Below, piece after piece: positions 26,671 through 34,933 of a stretch of DNA of 64,000 bases. The notes under the pieces were generated by a model. That model searched no databases. It was not told the origin of the DNA and saw nothing but the letters and a program-made list of their open reading frames with translations. The position numbers and the translations under genes were made by a program. Each line of letters begins with the position of its first letter. The first letter of the stretch is position 1. The stretch comes from Novosphingobium silvae (GTDB taxonomy: Bacteria; Pseudomonadota; Alphaproteobacteria; Sphingomonadales; Sphingomonadaceae), in NCBI RefSeq assembly GCF_009856825.1, contig NZ_WVTD01000004.1:62001-126000 (forward strand). Reading direction: 5' to 3'.

Positions 26671-28008
26671 TCAGCGGATGGTCAGGATGGAATCGAAGAT
26701 GTCGGATGCGATCTGCATCACCCGGGCGGAAGCCTGGTAGGCCTGCTGGAAGCGCACCAGGTTCACCGCCTCGTCATCAAGGTTGACGCCGGCCTGCGCC
26801 TGCAGCGCCACGCGCGCCGATCCCGCGATGGAGTCGAGCGCATCGCGCGTGACGGTGCGCCCTGCGACCGCGCTCGACACGGAGAACAGCAGCGCGTCCG
26901 CCGCACCGGCCGGATCGGCGGCCGCCAGAGCGGTGCGTATCGCGCCGAGGTTGCCCACGTCGCGGCTGCCTGCGGGCGAGCCGGCGGGCGCGGTGGCGAC
27001 GGCGGCGCCGCTGCTCGCGACCATCTTCATGCTCGCTGCGTCGGTGCCTGCGAACAGCGGCTGGCCCGCGTTGCCCGCAAGGTCCACGCCCGTGGCCTGC
27101 GCCGTGTTGATGGTGGTGACGATGCCCGCCGCGATGGTGTCGAGATGCGTGCGCGCGCCGTGCAGTTCGACCAGCGCCTGCGCCTTGCCCGCGATCGCGC
27201 CAGAGCTCAGCGTGGTCGGCTGGCTGTTCACCGTGAAGGAGAGCGTGCCGTTCGCCGCCGTGCCCATCGCCAGCGTGTTCGCCGTCGCGCCCGAGACGAG
27301 CGCAGTGCCGGTCGGCCCGCCCAGCATCACCTTGACGGACTTGTCCGGGTTGATGGTGGTGGTGATGTCGGCGTGGTCGCTCAGCTGCTGGAGCAGACTG
27401 TCCCGCTGGTCGAGGAGGGCGCTCTGGTCGCTGGAGGTTTCCGAAGCGCGCATCAGGCGAAGGTTCACCCGGCCCAGTTCCTGCGCGATGCGGTTGACCT
27501 GGGTCACGCCGTCCTGCGCTTCGAACTGCAGGCCCCTTGCGGCCGCGTCGAGGCTTTGCGAGGCCGTGTTGAAGGTCTGCGCCATGGTGCGCCCGTCCTC
27601 CACCACTTTGGCGCGCAGCGACCCGTCGGTGGGATCGGACAGCAGCTGCTTGAGGCTACCCTCGAAGGCGACGACGGATTCGAAGACGCCGGTCTGTTCG
27701 AGCGCGGACTGGACGTTTTCCAGTCCCTGCACTTCGGCCGCGGCGCGCGCGGCATCCGAACCGGTGCGGCGCACCTCCGATTGGCGGAACGCATCGGCAT
27801 TGCGCACGATGCCGGTAATGCGCGCGCCTGCAAGGTTGATCGCGGTGGGAGCGGCAAGGCTGGTGCCGCCCGAAACTTCCGCCACCGCCACGCTGCGGCG
27901 CACGTAACCTTCGGAAGAGGCATTGGCGATGTTGTTCGCCGTCACATCGAGCGCGCTGCGCGCCACGCGGGCGCCGGATCGTGCAATCGAGAGAAGGTCA
28001 GCGCCCAT
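26671..28008 (-). CDS. flgK: Flagellar hook-filament junction protein FlgK (HAP1)
   Basis: 445 residues, shorter than the 553 of Salmonella because of a reduced middle. N-terminal axial motif SALDVTANNIANASSEGYVRRSV and C-terminal VNLDDEAVNLVRFQQAYQASARVMQIASDIFDSILTI are intact. It forms the first junction ring on the hook. The 234-base gap to flgJ could hold a separate promoter, but I see no convincing sigma-28 or sigma-54 site. Confidence 0.95.
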   Translation of the reverse strand: MGADLLSIARSGARVARSALDVTANNIANASSEGYVRRSVAVAEVSGGTSLAAPTAINLAGARITGIVRNADAFRQSEVRRTGSDAARAAAEVQGLENVQSALEQTGVFESVVAFEGSLKQLLSDPTDGSLRAKVVEDGRTMAQTFNTASQSLDAAARGLQFEAQDGVTQVNRIAQELGRVNLRLMRASETSSDQSALLDQRDSLLQQLSDHADITTTINPDKSVKVMLGGPTGTALVSGATANTLAMGTAANGTLSFTVNSQPTTLSSGAIAGKAQALVELHGARTHLDTIAAGIVTTINTAQATGVDLAGNAGQPLFAGTDAASMKMVASSGAAVATAPAGSPAGSRDVGNLGAIRTALAAADPAGAADALLFSVSSAVAGRTVTRDALDSIAGSARVALQAQAGVNLDDEAVNLVRFQQAYQASARVMQIASDIFDSILTIR

Positions 28009-28242
28009 GTGTCAGCGTGGTCCGTTGCGTTTGTGCGGGTGTCGTTGGGTTAGAACGGCAGGGCGGCGGATGGTTGAAGGGCTGCACGGCTCGATTTCAC
28101 GCAAGCCGGAGCCGGAGAGGAGGCGGAGGCGACTTGAAACTTGGCGACCTTGCGGAGGAAGGCGGCTTTGCCGCGAGCACGACATCTCTGCGTCTCTGCG
28201 TGAAACAAATCTTCTGCCCGTCTTCGCGCCTGCCCGTGTTGC
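28009..28242. other. Gap between flgJ and flgK with a short tandem repeat
   Basis: 234 bases with no credible gene. At 28186-28201 the octamer CTCTGCGT occurs twice in tandem, followed by GAAAC. The stretch is AT-richer than its surroundings. It may hold the flgK promoter on the minus strand, but no standard motif is clear. Confidence 0.35.
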
Positions 28243-28593
28243 TCACGAGCCAGGCTTCGGCGCGGCGGCAGCCTCGTCGGCCCCGCTGCCCGGGCTGTCC
28301 GGGACGAAGCGGGCCATCTGCTCTTCCAGCATCTTGGCGAGGCCGAGCACGCCGCTCTGCACGGTCACGTCGGCGAAGCGCTCGTCCTGGAGCTGGCGGA
28401 AGGTTTCCAGACCCTGCCCGCCCTCGATGTCGCCCGCACCGCCTTCGCCGCCGAAGCTGGTCTTGCGTGCGGCGGCGAGCATCTCGCGTACGAACAGGGC
28501 CTCGAACTGCTTGGCGACGACGTGCAGCTTCTCGCGGTCGGTGGCATCGGCCTTGGCCGCCATGCCCGCGACGGGAGGAAGGATCGTGCTCAT
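28243..28593 (-). CDS. flgJ: Rod-binding protein, FlgJ N-terminal domain only
   Basis: 116 residues containing only the rod-cap half of FlgJ: LHVVAKQFEALFVREMLAAARKTSFGGE, ETFRQLQDERFADVTVQSGVLGLAKMLEEQM. The muramidase half of enteric FlgJ is missing; a stand-alone transglycosylase is encoded at 36904-37797 in the same locus and may replace it. The protein should cap the growing rod in the periplasm. Its start overlaps the flgI stop (ATGA). Confidence 0.9.
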   Translation of the reverse strand: MSTILPPVAGMAAKADATDREKLHVVAKQFEALFVREMLAAARKTSFGGEGGAGDIEGGQGLETFRQLQDERFADVTVQSGVLGLAKMLEEQMARFVPDSPGSGADEAAAAPKPGS

Positions 28594-29726
28594 ATGACCA
28601 CCATCTCGGCCTTCAGCGCACCCGCCTGCTTCAGCGCCTCAAGGATGGCGACGAGGTCGGAAGGCGTGACGCCCAGCATGTTGAGCGCGTCCACCACCTT
28701 GGACAGCGATGCGCCGCCCTTGAACAGCGCGACCGAGCGGTTCTCCTCCTCCACCGAGACGTTGGAGCGGTTCTCCGTCGCGGTACGGCCGTTGCTGAAC
28801 GGCCCGGGCTGGACGACGCGGTCGTTCTCCTCGACGCGCACGGTCAGCTTGCCGTGGCTGATCGCGGCGGGGGAGAGGCGCACGGCCGAATTGATGACGA
28901 CGGTGCCGGTGCGGCTGTTGACGATGACGCGCGCGGCGGTTTCCGCAGGCGAGACGTCGATCATCTCGATCGCGGCCATCATGCTGGCGCGGCTGTCCGC
29001 ATCGCCGGGCAGGCGCAGGGCGAGCGTCACGCCGTCCTCGACCGAGGCGATGCCCGGGACCTTGGCGTTGATGGCATCGCGCACGCGGGCGGCGGTGAGG
29101 AAGTCGGCCTCGAACAGGTTCCAGCGCAGCATCTCGCCGGCATCGAAGCCGGTGGCGACCGCGCGTTCCACGCTCGCGCCCTCGGCGATGCGGCCGACGG
29201 TCGGGATGTTGACGGTGACCTTGGAGCCATCCTTGCCCGAGGCATCGAGCCCGCCGACTGCAAGATTGCCCTGCGCCATCGCATAGACCTGCCCGTCCGC
29301 GCCGTAGAGCGGGGTCAGGATCAGAGCGCCGCCGCGCAGCGACTTGGCCTTGCCGATGGTCGAGACGGTCACGTCGATGCGCTGCCCGGGCTTCGCGAAG
29401 GCGGGAAGGTCGGCGGTGATGACGACGGCGGCGGCGTTCTTGAGGCCGGGGGAAATGCCCGGCGGCAGCGTCAGGCCCATGCGGCCCGAGACGCCCTTCA
29501 TCGCCTGCGTCAGGTATTCGAGATTGTCGTCGCCCGTGCCGGGAAGCCCCACGACGACGCCGTAGCCGGTCAGCTGGTTGGTGCGCACGCCCTGGAACTG
29601 GCCAAGGTCGCGCACACGCTCGGCATGGGCAGGCGCGGCAAGGATGGCAAGCATGCCCGCAAGTGCCACCGCCATGCGGCACAGGAGAGAGAAGTGCTTC
29701 CGGGACAGGACTGCGCGAAGGTTCAT
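28590..29726 (-). CDS. flgI: Flagellar P-ring protein FlgI
   Basis: 378 residues from ATG 29726, chosen because GAGGA lies 5 bases upstream; an ATG at 29732 is the alternative. A signal peptide (about 1-35, ending APAHA) precedes the mature ring protein ERVRDLGQFQGVRTNQLTGYGVVVGLPGTGDD, which is the typical FlgI opening. The end LNMLGVTPSDLVAILEALKQAGALKAEMVVI is also standard. It forms the periplasmic bushing around the rod, helped by FlgA (35473-35973). It lies between flgH and flgJ. Confidence 0.96.
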   Translation of the reverse strand: MNLRAVLSRKHFSLLCRMAVALAGMLAILAAPAHAERVRDLGQFQGVRTNQLTGYGVVVGLPGTGDDNLEYLTQAMKGVSGRMGLTLPPGISPGLKNAAAVVITADLPAFAKPGQRIDVTVSTIGKAKSLRGGALILTPLYGADGQVYAMAQGNLAVGGLDASGKDGSKVTVNIPTVGRIAEGASVERAVATGFDAGEMLRWNLFEADFLTAARVRDAINAKVPGIASVEDGVTLALRLPGDADSRASMMAAIEMIDVSPAETAARVIVNSRTGTVVINSAVRLSPAAISHGKLTVRVEENDRVVQPGPFSNGRTATENRSNVSVEEENRSVALFKGGASLSKVVDALNMLGVTPSDLVAILEALKQAGALKAEMVVI

Positions 29727-29734
29727 CGTCATCC

Positions 29735-30418
29735 TCAGAAAGGCGAGATCTTGTTGAAGAAGCGCCCGAGCCAGCCCTGCTTGCTGGCCTGCTGCAGCGC
29801 GCCCTTGCCGGTGTATTCCATGCGCGCATCGGCCACGCGGCTGGAGAGGATCTGGTTTTCCGCGTCGATGTCGGCGAGGCGCACGATGCCCGAGAAGCGG
29901 ATCCACTCGTCGCCCTGGCTGATGAGCATCTTCTTCTCGCCGCGCACCAGTGCCGTGCCGTTGGAGCGGACCTCGGCGATGGTGACCGAGATCGTGGCAT
30001 CGAGCGAGGAAGTCTGCGCCGCGCTGCCCTGTCCGTTGAACGCGGAATTCGAGCCGGCTTTCAGCGCATCGGCGTCGAGCAGTTTGGAGATCAGCCCCTT
30101 GGTGGGCGGCGTTACCGAGAGCGAGCCGTTCTTGCCGCTCTTGGAGCTAACCGCCTTGGAGGCGGTCGTGCTCTCGACCAGCAGGATCGTCAGCGGATCG
30201 CCCACCCGCGCAGCGCGCGTGCCGGCATAGAGCGGCGCGTAGCCTGCCGCCACGTTGAAGATGCCGCCCGTCGCGGGCACGGCGACAGGTGAGGGCGCGA
30301 CCGGCAGCGTCGGCTCGAAGCCCGACGGCCTCGGCGCCTTCTTCGCCAGCACGGGGCCGGCGGAGCAGGCGAGCGCGGCGAACGATGCGCCGACAAGGAG
30401 GATGCGGCTCGCGGTCAT
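29735..30418 (-). CDS. flgH: Flagellar L-ring protein FlgH
   Basis: 227 residues from ATG 30418, with a preceding in-frame GTG. Export signal followed by Cys18 in AALACSAG; the lipobox is weak because the -3 residue is Ala rather than Leu. Mature landmarks: GYAPLYAGTRAARVGDPLTILLVES, ISVTIAEVRSNGTALVRGEKKM and IRFSGIVRLADIDAENQILSSRVADARMEYTGKG. It forms the outer-membrane ring around the rod. flgG ends at the first base of its start codon and flgI follows. Confidence 0.94.
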   Translation of the reverse strand: MTASRILLVGASFAALACSAGPVLAKKAPRPSGFEPTLPVAPSPVAVPATGGIFNVAAGYAPLYAGTRAARVGDPLTILLVESTTASKAVSSKSGKNGSLSVTPPTKGLISKLLDADALKAGSNSAFNGQGSAAQTSSLDATISVTIAEVRSNGTALVRGEKKMLISQGDEWIRFSGIVRLADIDAENQILSSRVADARMEYTGKGALQQASKQGWLGRFFNKISPF

Positions 30419-31206
30419 CACAGCGTCTGGTTGGCGTTGCGCAGCATCTCGTCGACCGCGGAGATCATCTTGGAGTTGATCTCGTAGGCGCGCTGGGTCT
30501 CGATCATGTCGACCAGCTCCTCGACGATGTTGACGTTGGAGGCTTCCAGCATGCCCTGGCGCACATGGCCGCGGCCCTGTTCGCCGGCGACGCCGACCTG
30601 CGCCGGGCCGCTGCCTGCGGTCTCCAGCATGAAGTTATCGCCCGCCGCCTGCAGCGCGACCGGGTTGGTGAAGCTGGCGACGGTGATCTGGCCCAGCTCG
30701 TTCGGCTCCGACTGCCCGGCGACCTGCGCCGAGACGGTGCCGTCGTCCGAGATGGTGATCGCTGTCGCGCCTTCGGGAATGGTGATCGCGGGCTGCACGG
30801 GGTAGCCCTGCGAGGTCACGAGCTGGCCTTCCGCCGAGCGCGAGAAGTTGCCCGCGCGGGTATAGGCGAGCTGGCCGCCGGGAAGCGAGACCTGGAAGTA
30901 TCCATCCCCGTCGAGCGCGACGTCGAGCGAGTTGCCCGTGGTCTGCAGCGAGCCCTGCGTCTCCATGCGCGTGGTCGACTGGACGGCGACGCCGATGCCG
31001 AGGTTGAGACCGGTGGCATAGGCCGTTTCGGTCGACGACTGCGCGCCCGCGACCCGCGCGTCCTGGTACGCGAGCGTGGCGAAGTTGGCGCGGTCGCGCT
31101 TGAACGCGGTGGTGGAGACGTTGGCGAGGTTGTTGGCGATGACGCGCATGCGCGTGTCCTGCGCCTCGAGCCCGGTGCGGGCGACCTGCAGTGCTGAACT
31201 GGGCAT
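30418..31206 (-). CDS. flgG: Flagellar distal rod protein FlgG
   Basis: 262 residues, standard length. Opening SSALQVARTGLEAQDTRMRVIANNLANVSTTAFKRDRANF, central LDVALDGDGYFQVSLPGGQLAYTRAGNFSRSAEGQLVT, and C-terminal LEASNVNIVEELVDMIETQRAYEINSKMISAVDEMLR are all diagnostic. It builds the distal rod that crosses both rings. It overlaps the flgH start. Confidence 0.97.
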   Translation of the reverse strand: MPSSALQVARTGLEAQDTRMRVIANNLANVSTTAFKRDRANFATLAYQDARVAGAQSSTETAYATGLNLGIGVAVQSTTRMETQGSLQTTGNSLDVALDGDGYFQVSLPGGQLAYTRAGNFSRSAEGQLVTSQGYPVQPAITIPEGATAITISDDGTVSAQVAGQSEPNELGQITVASFTNPVALQAAGDNFMLETAGSGPAQVGVAGEQGRGHVRQGMLEASNVNIVEELVDMIETQRAYEINSKMISAVDEMLRNANQTL

Positions 31207-31232
31207 CTAAAGTTCCTCTCGGGGGCTCTGGA

Positions 31233-31973
31233 TCAATCCAGGCGCATCAGGCGCGCACCGGCTTCGTCGAGTGTGCCGGCGGTCTGGACAAGCTTGGTTC
31301 GCATGTCGAAAAGCCGCTGCGCCGCGACCATCTCCACCAATACCTCGGAAGGGTTGACGTTGGACTGTTCGAGCGCTCCGGGAATAACCTGAGCGTTCTC
31401 GTCCACGGGGAGGATTCCGCCGTCGGGCACGCGGAACTGGCCGGCCACGTCCTTGGCGATCCGCGTCCCCGTGGTGCTGACGAGCTTGAGCCTGTCGAGC
31501 ACTTGCGGAGCCGCGTCGGGCGTCTCGGGATCGGCTGCAAGCACGCTGCCGTCCGGGCCGATGGTGACCTTGAAGCCCGGCGGCACCGTGATCGGCCCGC
31601 CCTGCCCGATGACGGGGAGGCCATCGCCGTTCTGAAGGACGCCCGTCACCGTGACCGACAGGTCGCCGCGCCGGGTATAGCTCTCGCCGCCGTCCATCGC
31701 CTGCACCGCCAGCATCGCATCGCCCTGCATGGCGACGTCGAGCGGGTAGTTCGTGCGGTTGAGCCCGCCCGCCTTCATCGAGGCGCCGGTCACTTCGGTG
31801 CTGGAGAGGCTGCGCGTCTCCAGCTGTGGCCCTTCGAGCGTCATCGGCGTCGCCTGCAGGATCTCGGCCTTGAAGCCGATGGTCTGCGCGTTCGCCATGT
31901 TGCTGGCGATCACCCGCTCGCGGTTGAGCGAGGCGTTCATGCCGGAGACGGCGGTGTAGATCAGGCGGTCCAT
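31233..31973 (-). CDS. flgF: Flagellar proximal rod protein FlgF
   Basis: 246 residues. Typical opening MDRLIYTAVSGMNASLNRERVIASNMANAQTIGFKAEIL and C-terminal LEQSNVNPSEVLVEMVAAQRLFDMRTKLVQTAG. It is a proximal rod subunit. It lies 26 bases upstream of flgG and 61 bases after flgE, with no separate promoter seen. Confidence 0.95.
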   Translation of the reverse strand: MDRLIYTAVSGMNASLNRERVIASNMANAQTIGFKAEILQATPMTLEGPQLETRSLSSTEVTGASMKAGGLNRTNYPLDVAMQGDAMLAVQAMDGGESYTRRGDLSVTVTGVLQNGDGLPVIGQGGPITVPPGFKVTIGPDGSVLAADPETPDAAPQVLDRLKLVSTTGTRIAKDVAGQFRVPDGGILPVDENAQVIPGALEQSNVNPSEVLVEMVAAQRLFDMRTKLVQTAGTLDEAGARLMRLD

Positions 31974-32034
31974 TCGGGTTCCTTGCGGAGAAGGTCAGGC
32001 GGAAGCGGGCGCGCGCCCGCTTCCGCCGCCTTCA

Positions 32035-32844
32035 TCAGTTGCGCAGGTTGATGACGGTCTGCGAGATCTGCGTGGCGGTATCGATGGCCTTGGCATTGGC
32101 CTGGAAGTACCGCTGGGCGCTGATCAGCTCGACCAGTTCCTCGGCGATGTCGACGTTGGAGCGCTCCAGCGAGCCCGACATCAGGCCGCCCAGCACGCCC
32201 GTACCCGGCTGGCCATACGTGGCCATGCCCGACTTGCCGGTGGACTGCCACGTGGCGCTGCCCATCTGCTTGAGACCATCGGGCGCGATGAAGTTCGCCA
32301 CGGCAACCACGCCAAGTTCGGCATTGGAGCCATCGTCGTAGGTCGCGACCACATGGCCGTCGGAGTTGACGACCACGCTGGCATAGGCCGAGCCCGCGGC
32401 ATTGGTCGCAGGGATCTGCACGCTCTGCAGCGAGGCGGTGTCGACCACGCCGTTGTTCACCGGGAAGACCTGAAGGCGCGCGTTCTGCGCGTTCTTGAGG
32501 AAGCCCTGGCCATCCACGGTGAAGCCGCCGGCGCGGGTGTATTCGGTCTGGCCGGACTGCGGGTTGCGTACGGTGAAGAAGCCTTCGCCATCAAGCGCGA
32601 GGTCGAGCGCCGAGCCGGTCTGCTCGATCGGGCCGAGCGAGAACTCCTGGTTGATCTTGCTGACGCGCGAGCCGATGCCCACGGTCAGCGCAGGGTCGGT
32701 GATGACAGAGGAAGAGACGATGTCGGCAAAGGCGGTATCGCTTTTCTTGAAACCGGTGGTTTCGGCATTGGCGATGTTGTGCGCGATGACATTAAGTTCG
32801 GTCTGCGCGTTCTTGAGACCGGTGAGCGAGGTGTAATAGGACAT
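32035..32844 (-). CDS. flgE: Flagellar hook protein FlgE, short form
   Basis: 269 residues against about 400 in Salmonella. The N-terminus SYYTSLTGLKNAQTELNVIAHNIANAETTGFKKSDTAFAD and C-terminus LERSNVDIAEELVELISAQRYFQANAKAIDTATQISQTVI are clear hook/rod axial motifs. The middle holds only one small beta domain, so the outer D2-type domain looks missing, giving a protein nearly FlgG-sized. Gene order after flgD identifies it as the hook subunit rather than a rod protein. A thin hook would result if it is the only hook subunit. Confidence 0.9.
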   Translation of the reverse strand: MSYYTSLTGLKNAQTELNVIAHNIANAETTGFKKSDTAFADIVSSSVITDPALTVGIGSRVSKINQEFSLGPIEQTGSALDLALDGEGFFTVRNPQSGQTEYTRAGGFTVDGQGFLKNAQNARLQVFPVNNGVVDTASLQSVQIPATNAAGSAYASVVVNSDGHVVATYDDGSNAELGVVAVANFIAPDGLKQMGSATWQSTGKSGMATYGQPGTGVLGGLMSGSLERSNVDIAEELVELISAQRYFQANAKAIDTATQISQTVINLRN

Positions 32845-32869
32845 CTGTGCGTACTCCGAAGGATAAGGA

Positions 32870-33229
32870 TCAGGTGGTCTTGTCGGTGTTCACGGAAGCG
32901 GCGTCCCGGGCGGTCTGAGCTGCTGCGAGCGCGGTCACCGCATCGGCGGTGGACTTCTGCATCTCCGCCAGCGTCTCCAGCTGGCCGGAGATGGTCTTGA
33001 GCGTGTCTCCCATCTCGGTCGTGCCCGCGAGAGCGGAGAACTGGGCCATCTGCGCCAGCATCTCCTTCTGGTCGACCGGATCGAAGGGGTCCTGCTGCTG
33101 CATCTGCGCGGTCATCAGCTTCAGGAAGTCACCCTGGTCGAGTGACGAGAGCGAGCCCTTGCTCCTGGCATTCTGCACGCTCTGCGCGGCGCTGGCGGAC
33201 GAGGCGTTGTTCAAGGCGGTGACGGTCAT
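32870..33229 (-). CDS. flgD: Hook cap scaffold FlgD, N-terminal domain only
   Basis: 119 residues against about 230 in enterics. The conserved N-terminal segment is present (LDQGDFLKLMTAQMQQQDPFDPVDQKEMLAQMAQFSALAG), followed by one coiled helix (TLKTISGQLETLAEMQKSTADAVTAL). The Tudor-like and Ig-like C-terminal domains that form the cap plates are missing. The reading frame ends cleanly and the next gene has normal spacing, so this looks like a real short form and not a frameshift. It overlaps flgC by 4 bases. Confidence 0.9.
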   Translation of the reverse strand: MTVTALNNASSASAAQSVQNARSKGSLSSLDQGDFLKLMTAQMQQQDPFDPVDQKEMLAQMAQFSALAGTTEMGDTLKTISGQLETLAEMQKSTADAVTALAAAQTARDAASVNTDKTT

Positions 33230-33630
33230 TTCATCCTCATGGTTTCGAGCATGAGCTGCTTGGCTGTGGAAAGGGCCTCGACCATGTTCTGGTACTGGCG
33301 CGAGGCTTCGAGCATCTCGACCATCTCCGCGTTCTCATCGACGGGAGCGGACCACACGTCGCCGTTGGCGTCTGCCAGGGGGTGGTCGGGATTGTGCTGG
33401 CGGACCGCCGCCGCCTTTTCGCGCATGACGCCCGAGACAGCGACGGTGGAGAGGCCGCTGGCGCGGTCGAGGTCTTCGGAGAAGACCGCGCGGATCGGCT
33501 TGTAGGCGCCGTCCTCGGTGGCCGAGACCGAGCCTGCGTTGGCAAGGTTCGAGGCCGCCGCGTTCATCCGCACGAGCTGCGCGGACATGCCGCGCTGGGC
33601 GACGCCGAAGAGGTTGAGCGAGTTGGCCAT
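33226..33630 (-). CDS. flgC: Flagellar proximal rod protein FlgC
   Basis: 134 residues, standard. Opening FGVAQRGMSAQLVRMNAAASNLANAGSVSATEDGAYKP and end VDENAEMVEMLEASRQYQNMVEALSTAKQLMLETMRM. It is a proximal rod subunit built on FliE/FlgB. It is separated from flgB by 2 bases and overlaps flgD. Confidence 0.96.
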   Translation of the reverse strand: MANSLNLFGVAQRGMSAQLVRMNAAASNLANAGSVSATEDGAYKPIRAVFSEDLDRASGLSTVAVSGVMREKAAAVRQHNPDHPLADANGDVWSAPVDENAEMVEMLEASRQYQNMVEALSTAKQLMLETMRMK

Positions 33631-33632
33631 GG

Positions 33633-33980
33633 TCAGTCGCCCCGCAGCGCGCGCTTCACGGTGTCGACCCGCGAGCGGATGAATTCGAGCGTGGTGGAAT
33701 AGCCGACCGCGTTCTCGGAGAAGGCGAGCTGTTCGTTCTGCAGCTCCACCGTGTTGCCGTCGAGCGAGGGCATCACCGGCACGCGGTAGAGCGTGGCGGC
33801 GTGCGCGGCCCGGTCTGTGCTGGCGCCCGCGTCGGCCGCCTTGATCGCGGCACCGAAATCGATGTCGCGCGCCTTGTAGCCGGGGGTTCCCGCATTGGCG
33901 ATGTTGGAGGCGAGCACGCCCATCCGCTGCGATCGCAGCTGGAGCGCCTTGCCGTGTATTCCGAACAGGTCCTGCGTCAT
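33633..33980 (-). CDS. flgB: Flagellar proximal rod protein FlgB
   Basis: 115 residues from ATG 33980 (MTQDLFGIHGKALQLRSQRMGVLASNIANAGTPGYKARDIDFG); the open frame upstream to 34151 is not protein-like and covers the promoter. The C-terminus YSTTLEFIRSRVDTVKRALRG is a little shorter than usual. First gene of the flgB-L operon. A sigma-54 promoter lies 54-69 bases upstream of its start. Confidence 0.94.
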   Translation of the reverse strand: MTQDLFGIHGKALQLRSQRMGVLASNIANAGTPGYKARDIDFGAAIKAADAGASTDRAAHAATLYRVPVMPSLDGNTVELQNEQLAFSENAVGYSTTLEFIRSRVDTVKRALRGD

Positions 33981-34033
33981 CTGGTCAAAATGTCCTTGCG
34001 GGAAGGTGTCCCCGACTGCGTGCCGGGTGTTTC

Positions 34034-34049
34034 GCAAGAGGTGTGCCAA
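34034..34049 (-). promoter_or_regulatory. Sigma-54 promoter of the flgB operon
   Basis: Read on the minus strand it is TTGGCACACCTCTTGC, matching the -24/-12 consensus TGGCAC-N5-TTGC with exactly 10 bases between GG and GC. Transcription would start near 34022, about 40 bases before flgB. Candidate activator sites lie 75-105 bases upstream (34125-34152). Confidence 0.85.
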
Positions 34050-34124
34050 TCGGTTGCAATGCCGCCTCTCCAGCCTTTCGCGGCGGCGCTTTTTCGTGTG
34101 ATGCGCGAACCTTGCGAGGCAGGG

Positions 34125-34152
34125 CGGCAAGCCTTTGCCGGACACCGGCAAA
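34125..34152. promoter_or_regulatory. Overlapping inverted repeats, candidate activator site
   Basis: CGGCAA-GCCT-TTGCCG (34125-34140) overlaps TTTGCCGG-ACA-CCGGCAAA (34134-34152); all arms are perfect. The cluster lies about 75-105 bases upstream of the flgB sigma-54 promoter, the usual enhancer distance. The same element occurs before flgM and before the slt gene. Binding by the FlbD-like protein is inference. Confidence 0.55.
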
Positions 34153-34216
34153 TGTAGGCCTCCGCCTGAAACTTGATGTTTGCCGCCGTTCTCCCGTGCT
34201 GAATGGAGAACCGCCG

Positions 34217-34933
34217 ATGATTGCCCACACCCTGTTCGAACCTCTCGGCGCCGTGATCGTCGTGGGCGGCACCTGCCTTGCCACGGTCCTGCGCTGCGGC
34301 CTTGCGGACACGCGAGAGGCGCTTGCCAGTGCCGGGCGGCTGGCGCGCCCGCGCTTCGATGCGGCCCGGGCCCGGGCGGAGCTGGCGGGACCGGTCCAGG
34401 AAATGCGGCAGGACGGGGTCATCCGCGCAGAGCCCCATCACTTCGGCGATCCCGAGTTCGACGACGTGACCGATGCCCTGATCGGCACCCGGTCGCTTTC
34501 CGCGCTGCAGGCCGCGCACCGCGTCCACAAGCGCCGCCGCATGGTCCGCAGCCGCAGCGCCGCGCGCACTTTCGAGCAGGCGGCCGAGCTTTCGCCGGTC
34601 TTCGGCCTGGCCGGCACGCTGGTCTCGCTCACGCGGCTGCCCGTCGATCCGGGCGCGGCGGGAGACTTCAACGCGGCGATCTCGATGGCGGTGCTCACGA
34701 CACTTTACGGCCTGCTGCTGGGCAACCTGCTCTTCGCTCCCCTGGCGAGGCTGATCGCCCGCCGCGCCGCGCAGGAGGAGCACGAGCGCCAGCGCGTGCT
34801 CGACTGGCTGGAGACGCAGGTGGCGCCCGCGCTGCCGCACCAGTCCTCCGCGTACTCCGCGGGCCACGGGGCCGGGCAAGCGGGCGGGCAGGCGGGGGCA
34901 GGCGGCGCGCCTGGCCCGGGCAAGTCGCGGTGA
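34217..34933 (+). CDS. MotA/TolQ/ExbB-like membrane protein, second stator-like gene
   Basis: 238 residues from ATG 34217. A first membrane helix (about 7-25), a cytosolic stretch with many Arg/Glu residues (about 30-115), then two helices (about 122-140 and 157-180). The SPVFGLAGTLVSLTRLP and AISMAVLTTLYGLLLGNLLFAPLA segments match the MotA/ExbB channel domain. It has three predicted helices, as ExbB/TolQ do, rather than the four of MotA. The C-terminus is Gly/Ala/Gln-rich. It is divergent from flgB and overlaps the next gene by 4 bases. Probably a proton channel subunit; its partner is the downstream gene. Role in the motor is unproven. Confidence 0.75.
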   Translation: MIAHTLFEPLGAVIVVGGTCLATVLRCGLADTREALASAGRLARPRFDAARARAELAGPVQEMRQDGVIRAEPHHFGDPEFDDVTDALIGTRSLSALQAAHRVHKRRRMVRSRSAARTFEQAAELSPVFGLAGTLVSLTRLPVDPGAAGDFNAAISMAVLTTLYGLLLGNLLFAPLARLIARRAAQEEHERQRVLDWLETQVAPALPHQSSAYSAGHGAGQAGGQAGAGGAPGPGKSR

